Below are positions 61,345 to 64,000 of a stretch of DNA of 64,000 bases, piece after piece; the first letter of the stretch is position 1, and every line of letters begins with the position of its first letter. Position numbers and translations under genes: made by a program. The notes beneath the pieces were generated by a model. It saw only the letters and a program-made list of their open reading frames with translations, did no database searches and was not told where the DNA came from. Origin of the DNA: JALOOB01 sp040766655 (GTDB taxonomy: Bacteria > Chloroflexota > Anaerolineae > CG2-30-64-16); contig JAXGQB010000021.1 of NCBI GenBank assembly GCA_040766655.1, forward strand, positions 13,592 to 77,591. Reading direction: 5' to 3'.

Positions 61345-62340
61345 CCCCGCAAGGCACGATCGCGCCGTACGAGAATCTGCAAAACTTCGCCTACACCTAC
61401 GACCTGGCCGGCAACGTGCAGACCTTAACCAACACGACCAACAGGCTCCAGGTGCAGAGTTTCGGCCCACCAGACGAAGTCTGGCACTGGCATGGATCGG
61501 CTGACCAGCGCGGCGACCAACGCGGCCGGCGTCGGCCAATACAGCCACACCTACGCGTACAACGCCATCGGGAACATCACCTCGTACAACGGCAACGCCT
61601 ACAGCTACGGCAGCAAACCCCATGCGGTCACCGCCGCGTTCGGCAACAGCTACGGCTACGACGCCATCGGCAACCAGACCGCGCGCACCATCAGTGGGAT
61701 TGCCTACACCCAAACCTTCGATTATGATAACCGCCTGACCGGGGTGGCGGGAGGCAGCGTCAACGCCAGCTTCCTCTACGATGCGGATGGCAACCGGGTT
61801 AAGGGAACCGTCGGCGGTGTAACGACCGTCTATCTCGCCGGGCTGTACGAGTGGCAGAATGGCGCGGTCACCAAGTATTACGAGGGCGGTGCGTTCTGGC
61901 GGGTGGGTTACACGGGCGACAATGGCGTGTTCTACGTCATAAGTGACCAAGTCAAGTCAACGAGTGTGTTCGTAAACCAGGACGGGACCGTCAACAGCCG
62001 CAACTATTACTACCCCTACGGCGGCAACCGAGGCGGGGGCGCCTTCAGCGACCTGACGACAAAGCGGTATACCGGGCAGTACCATGAGCAGGGCTTGCCG
62101 GGCGGCGAAGGGCTGAGCTACTACAACGCCCGCTGGTACGATAGTGCGCTTGGCCGCTTCATCCAGCCCGACACCATCGTGCCAGAGCTGGGCAATCCCC
62201 AGGCGCTGAACCGCTACGCGTATGCCCTTAACAACCCGCTCAAGTACATCGATCCCACTGGTCATCGGTGGGTGCCACCATCTATCCCTATCCCGCCTTT
62301 CTACCCGATAATCCGTATCCTGGAAGACTGGGGCTTTTGA
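61345..62340 (+). pseudogene. Displaced RHS C-terminal fragment (orphan tip 1)
   Basis: Starting 8 bases after the lipoprotein stop, TIAPYENLQNFAYTYDLAGN opens an RHS segment in one frame; after a shift near 61480 it continues as MDRLTSAATNAAGVGQYSHT to the end. It matches the C-terminal quarter of the 1412-codon RHS protein almost throughout (YNAIGNITSYNGN, RVKGTVGGVTTVYLAGLYEW, YYYPYGGNRGGGAFSDLTTK, YNARWYDSALGRFIQPD, LNRYAYALNNPLKYIDPTGH), then diverges (RWVPPSIPIPPFYPIIRILE) and stops at 62338-62340. It has no start region or signal of its own. Displaced tips lacking the N-terminus are known from E. coli rhs loci, where they serve as donors for tip exchange. Confidence 0.82.
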
Positions 62341-62708
62341 ACCCGATGGCGCCGTACTACTTGGTGCCTACTGCGCTAGGGGTGCGCGAAAAACAGCGCG
62401 CCGCAGCGACGGAGAAACAGGTCTCCGAGGCGTTGGTCCTGACGGCTGATTGGTACTTCGAACAGGGTGAGGACGTTCGGGAGTTCGGGCCAGACTCGCA
62501 GATAACCCATGCGCTGATCCAGGATGATGGAGTAGCCCGAGCGCGTCAAGTCTACATGCAAGAGGGAAATCGGGACATGTTGGGGCAGAACAGCCATGAA
62601 TATCGATTTGGCTTGCGTGACGCCGTAAGAGAGTTCCAGGATGTGGTCAGCGCAGAGACTGGTCTACGTCCTTCCTGGGAGGATACGATGTTCAAATCAA
62701 GACTGTAA
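62268..62708 (+). CDS. Frame-displaced variable tip domain, unrecognised
   Basis: In a frame different from the RHS fragment, coding-like sequence runs on from the PTGH junction: PYPGRLGLLNPMAPYYLVPT, EKQVSEALVLTADWYFEQGE, THALIQDDGVARARQVYMQE, YRFGLRDAVREFQDVVSAET, then SWEDTMFKSRL. A further piece in a third frame follows at 62711-62870 (ARHTIAEFAVTNETGWLSAT, GGTMTHHYRWLERVP). Most likely the RHS tip domain continues here after frameshifts. I do not recognise the domain. The start given is a formal one and is unlikely to be used. Confidence 0.4.
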   Translation: MGATIYPYPAFLPDNPYPGRLGLLNPMAPYYLVPTALGVREKQRAAATEKQVSEALVLTADWYFEQGEDVREFGPDSQITHALIQDDGVARARQVYMQEGNRDMLGQNSHEYRFGLRDAVREFQDVVSAETGLRPSWEDTMFKSRL

Positions 62709-62913
62709 GCGTGGAGGCGAGACACACGATTGCCGAGTTTGCGGTAACCAACGAGACTGGGTGGCTGTCAGCGACACGGATTTGGGGTTTCTCCTTCAGA
62801 CAGAATGAGCGGCGCAGCGATCCGGGGCCTGGCGGTACCATGACCCACCACTACCGGTGGCTCGAGCGGGTTCCCCGCCGAACAAGTCCATCACCGAGGG
62901 GGATACTTGCGCA

Positions 62914-63531
62914 ATGAGATCACTTCATCTCTTCACAACTCTGGTCGCAACATTGATGTGCTTAACGCTGCTCTCCGGGTGCCTCGATGACCTTCGCTAC
63001 CACGTCGCATGTCAGGTGCCCAAGAGGATTGAAGCGTCGGATGTGATCGACACATGGCGAGCGGAGTACGACAATTACAGCAACCCCTATGGCGATTTCG
63101 TACCTGGGTCCGAACGGATTAGCGGCATCGAGGAGATTATTCTAAGGCCTGACGGCACGTATACGCAACGCTTCCAATCACCGGAGTTTACTTATGAACG
63201 CTCGGGCAACCGCTGGGAGTTGCTGGACCATCCCAGCGGGGGCCCGAAACTAGTGATGTACAATTTGGTTTACTTCGCCCACGGATTGAAGCTAATAGAA
63301 GGACCACTCGAGCTCTTTCCCCAGAGAGCTGATTTCAGCCGATATCAGCGGTTAAGGTTCGAGACCGGCGTCGAGGCTGAGACGTTGACGGTCAACTATC
63401 CGGCTGACGGTTTTGTATATCTGTATCCCAGGTACTGCATCGGCAAGCTCCAACTGCTGCAAATGACATCATCATGGGGCGATCCTGATGCACTAGCGCC
63501 GCTGAACCCGATGTTCTCAAAGGTCAGGTAG
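62914..63531 (+). CDS. Lipoprotein of unknown function, candidate immunity partner
   Basis: The 205-residue protein starts at MRSLHLFTTLVATLMCLTLL and has a lipobox (LLSGC). The mature part is beta-rich with Tyr/Asp-rich segments (VIDTWRAEYDNYSNPYGDFV, GIEEIILRPDGTYTQRFQSP, EFTYERSGNRWELLDHPSGG). The 'DGTYTQ..... WE' pattern resembles small lipocalin-like or META/DUF beta-barrel proteins, but I assign no family. It lies directly after the second RHS tip domain, in the same relative position as the propeller lipoprotein after the first tip. That arrangement suggests an immunity protein exposed at the membrane surface; this is inference. Confidence 0.72.
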   Translation: MRSLHLFTTLVATLMCLTLLSGCLDDLRYHVACQVPKRIEASDVIDTWRAEYDNYSNPYGDFVPGSERISGIEEIILRPDGTYTQRFQSPEFTYERSGNRWELLDHPSGGPKLVMYNLVYFAHGLKLIEGPLELFPQRADFSRYQRLRFETGVEAETLTVNYPADGFVYLYPRYCIGKLQLLQMTSSWGDPDALAPLNPMFSKVR

Positions 63532-63599
63532 GGACTTTGTCCTTCACGCCTGCAGAAACAATGACAGTAGCGGAGGACGCGGCCATGGTCTACGACCGG

Positions 63600-64000
63600 G
63601 CCATCAGCGGCGGCACCGCCTTCGACGGGCGGGATGTCGTCGCCGCGCGTTCCGTGTGTTCGGCAACCCGCGGGTCGTGTCAGAGAGCACCGATTCGTGT
63701 CCGGTGGGGGCGGCCAACCCGACCTGGGGCGGCGAGTATCGCACGCGTTACCGCTATGACTTGGCCAGCCGACTAGCGCAGGTCACGGATGCAGCCAACA
63801 ACATCATCGTCATCAGCTACAACCTGATGGATCGCAAGACCAGCATGACCGACCCGGACATGGGGAGCTGGCAGTACGGCTACGACAACGCTGGCAACCT
63901 GACCAGCCAGCGGGATGGCGCGAACCGCTGGCTCTACCTGGAATACGACGCGCTCAACCGGCTGACCAAGAAGCGCCAGGACAGCGCCAGCGGCCCGCTC
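63600..64000 (+). pseudogene. Third RHS segment, frameshifted at its start and cut by the window edge
   Basis: From about 63659 one frame reads FGNPRVVSESTDSCPVGAAN, YRTRYRYDLASRLAQVTDAA, MDRKTSMTDPDMGSWQYGYD, LTSQRDGANRWLYLEYDALN and KKRQDSASGPL. It matches residues about 655-740 of the RHS protein at 55799-60037. The stretch before 63659 is coding-like in a neighbouring frame (MVYDRAISGGTAFDGRDVVA). No start or signal peptide is seen, so this begins inside an RHS gene and continues past the window. Confidence 0.8.

Noticed and set aside
55799..64000. Prophage or insertion sequence carrying the RHS genes
   Set aside because: No integrase, transposase, terminal repeats or phage structural genes are visible; homologous exchange in the RHS core explains the layout.

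Overview
The window is GC-rich bacterial DNA. I read it as a member of the Chloroflexota (Anaerolineae/Caldilineae type). This is inference from the gene set: lipoproteins and other secreted proteins with no outer-membrane genes, a large SRP RNA with an Alu domain, large RHS proteins, GPH transporters, PIG-L hydrolases, a Na+-pumping biotin decarboxylase, and many short intergenic palindromes. No rRNA, phage or CRISPR is visible.

Left edge (1-5.5 kb): six genes, each broken by one or more frameshifts (secreted CBM9-like fragment, XdhC-like, MocA-like, unknown, SPFH protein, PPi-type phosphofructokinase). From about 5.5 to 55.4 kb nearly every gene is intact, so the left edge is either poorly assembled or truly decaying.

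5.6-23.9 kb, all on the minus strand: a small membrane protein and two paralogous lipoproteins, each with two copies of one domain. Upstream of them lies a long catabolic block. Reading in the direction of transcription it contains a complete biotin-dependent Na+-translocating decarboxylase (carboxyltransferase, gamma/delta, biotin carrier, beta), FdrA/AllF, AllG (DUF1116), a LysM-CAP secreted protein, a cyclase-family hydrolase, a nitrilase-family amidase, a UraA-like NCS2 permease, and a three-subunit molybdenum hydroxylase (FAD, 2Fe-2S, Mo). The damaged mocA/xdhC-like maturation genes lie further downstream on the same strand. Together they look like nucleobase (pyrimidine or purine) ring oxidation with phosphorolytic release of carbamoyl phosphate, possibly linked to a Na+ pump.

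24-28.4 kb, plus strand: two tRNA-Ser genes with promoters and terminators, an NfeD-slipin pair, the SRP RNA with a near-consensus promoter and a terminator, and oligoendopeptidase F. 28.5-34 kb: GT39-like glycosyltransferase, GPH sugar transporter, PIG-L hydrolase, and a membrane-anchored heptad-repeat/helix-hairpin-helix protein.

34.1-40.8 kb: a copper-resistance island (Tat-exported multicopper oxidase, CopB-type P-type ATPase, OmpR-type regulator, sensor kinase, SHOCT protein). Two of its promoters carry the same array of three 11-bp-phased repeats. 40.8-55.4 kb, minus strand: a BNR plus HEAT repeat membrane protein, Fe-alcohol dehydrogenase/maleylacetate reductase with an ABM monooxygenase, a DnaE2-like polymerase, a NO-stimulated-promoter family protein, RarD, SlyD, a second PepF, and a heterodimeric ABC exporter.

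55.8-64 kb, plus strand: an RHS array. A 1412-codon RHS protein has an internal P-domain and its signal peptide stranded in another frame. Two further RHS pieces are displaced fragments. After each of the two complete RHS tips the composition becomes more AT-rich and a lipoprotein gene follows, as expected of polymorphic effector-immunity modules.
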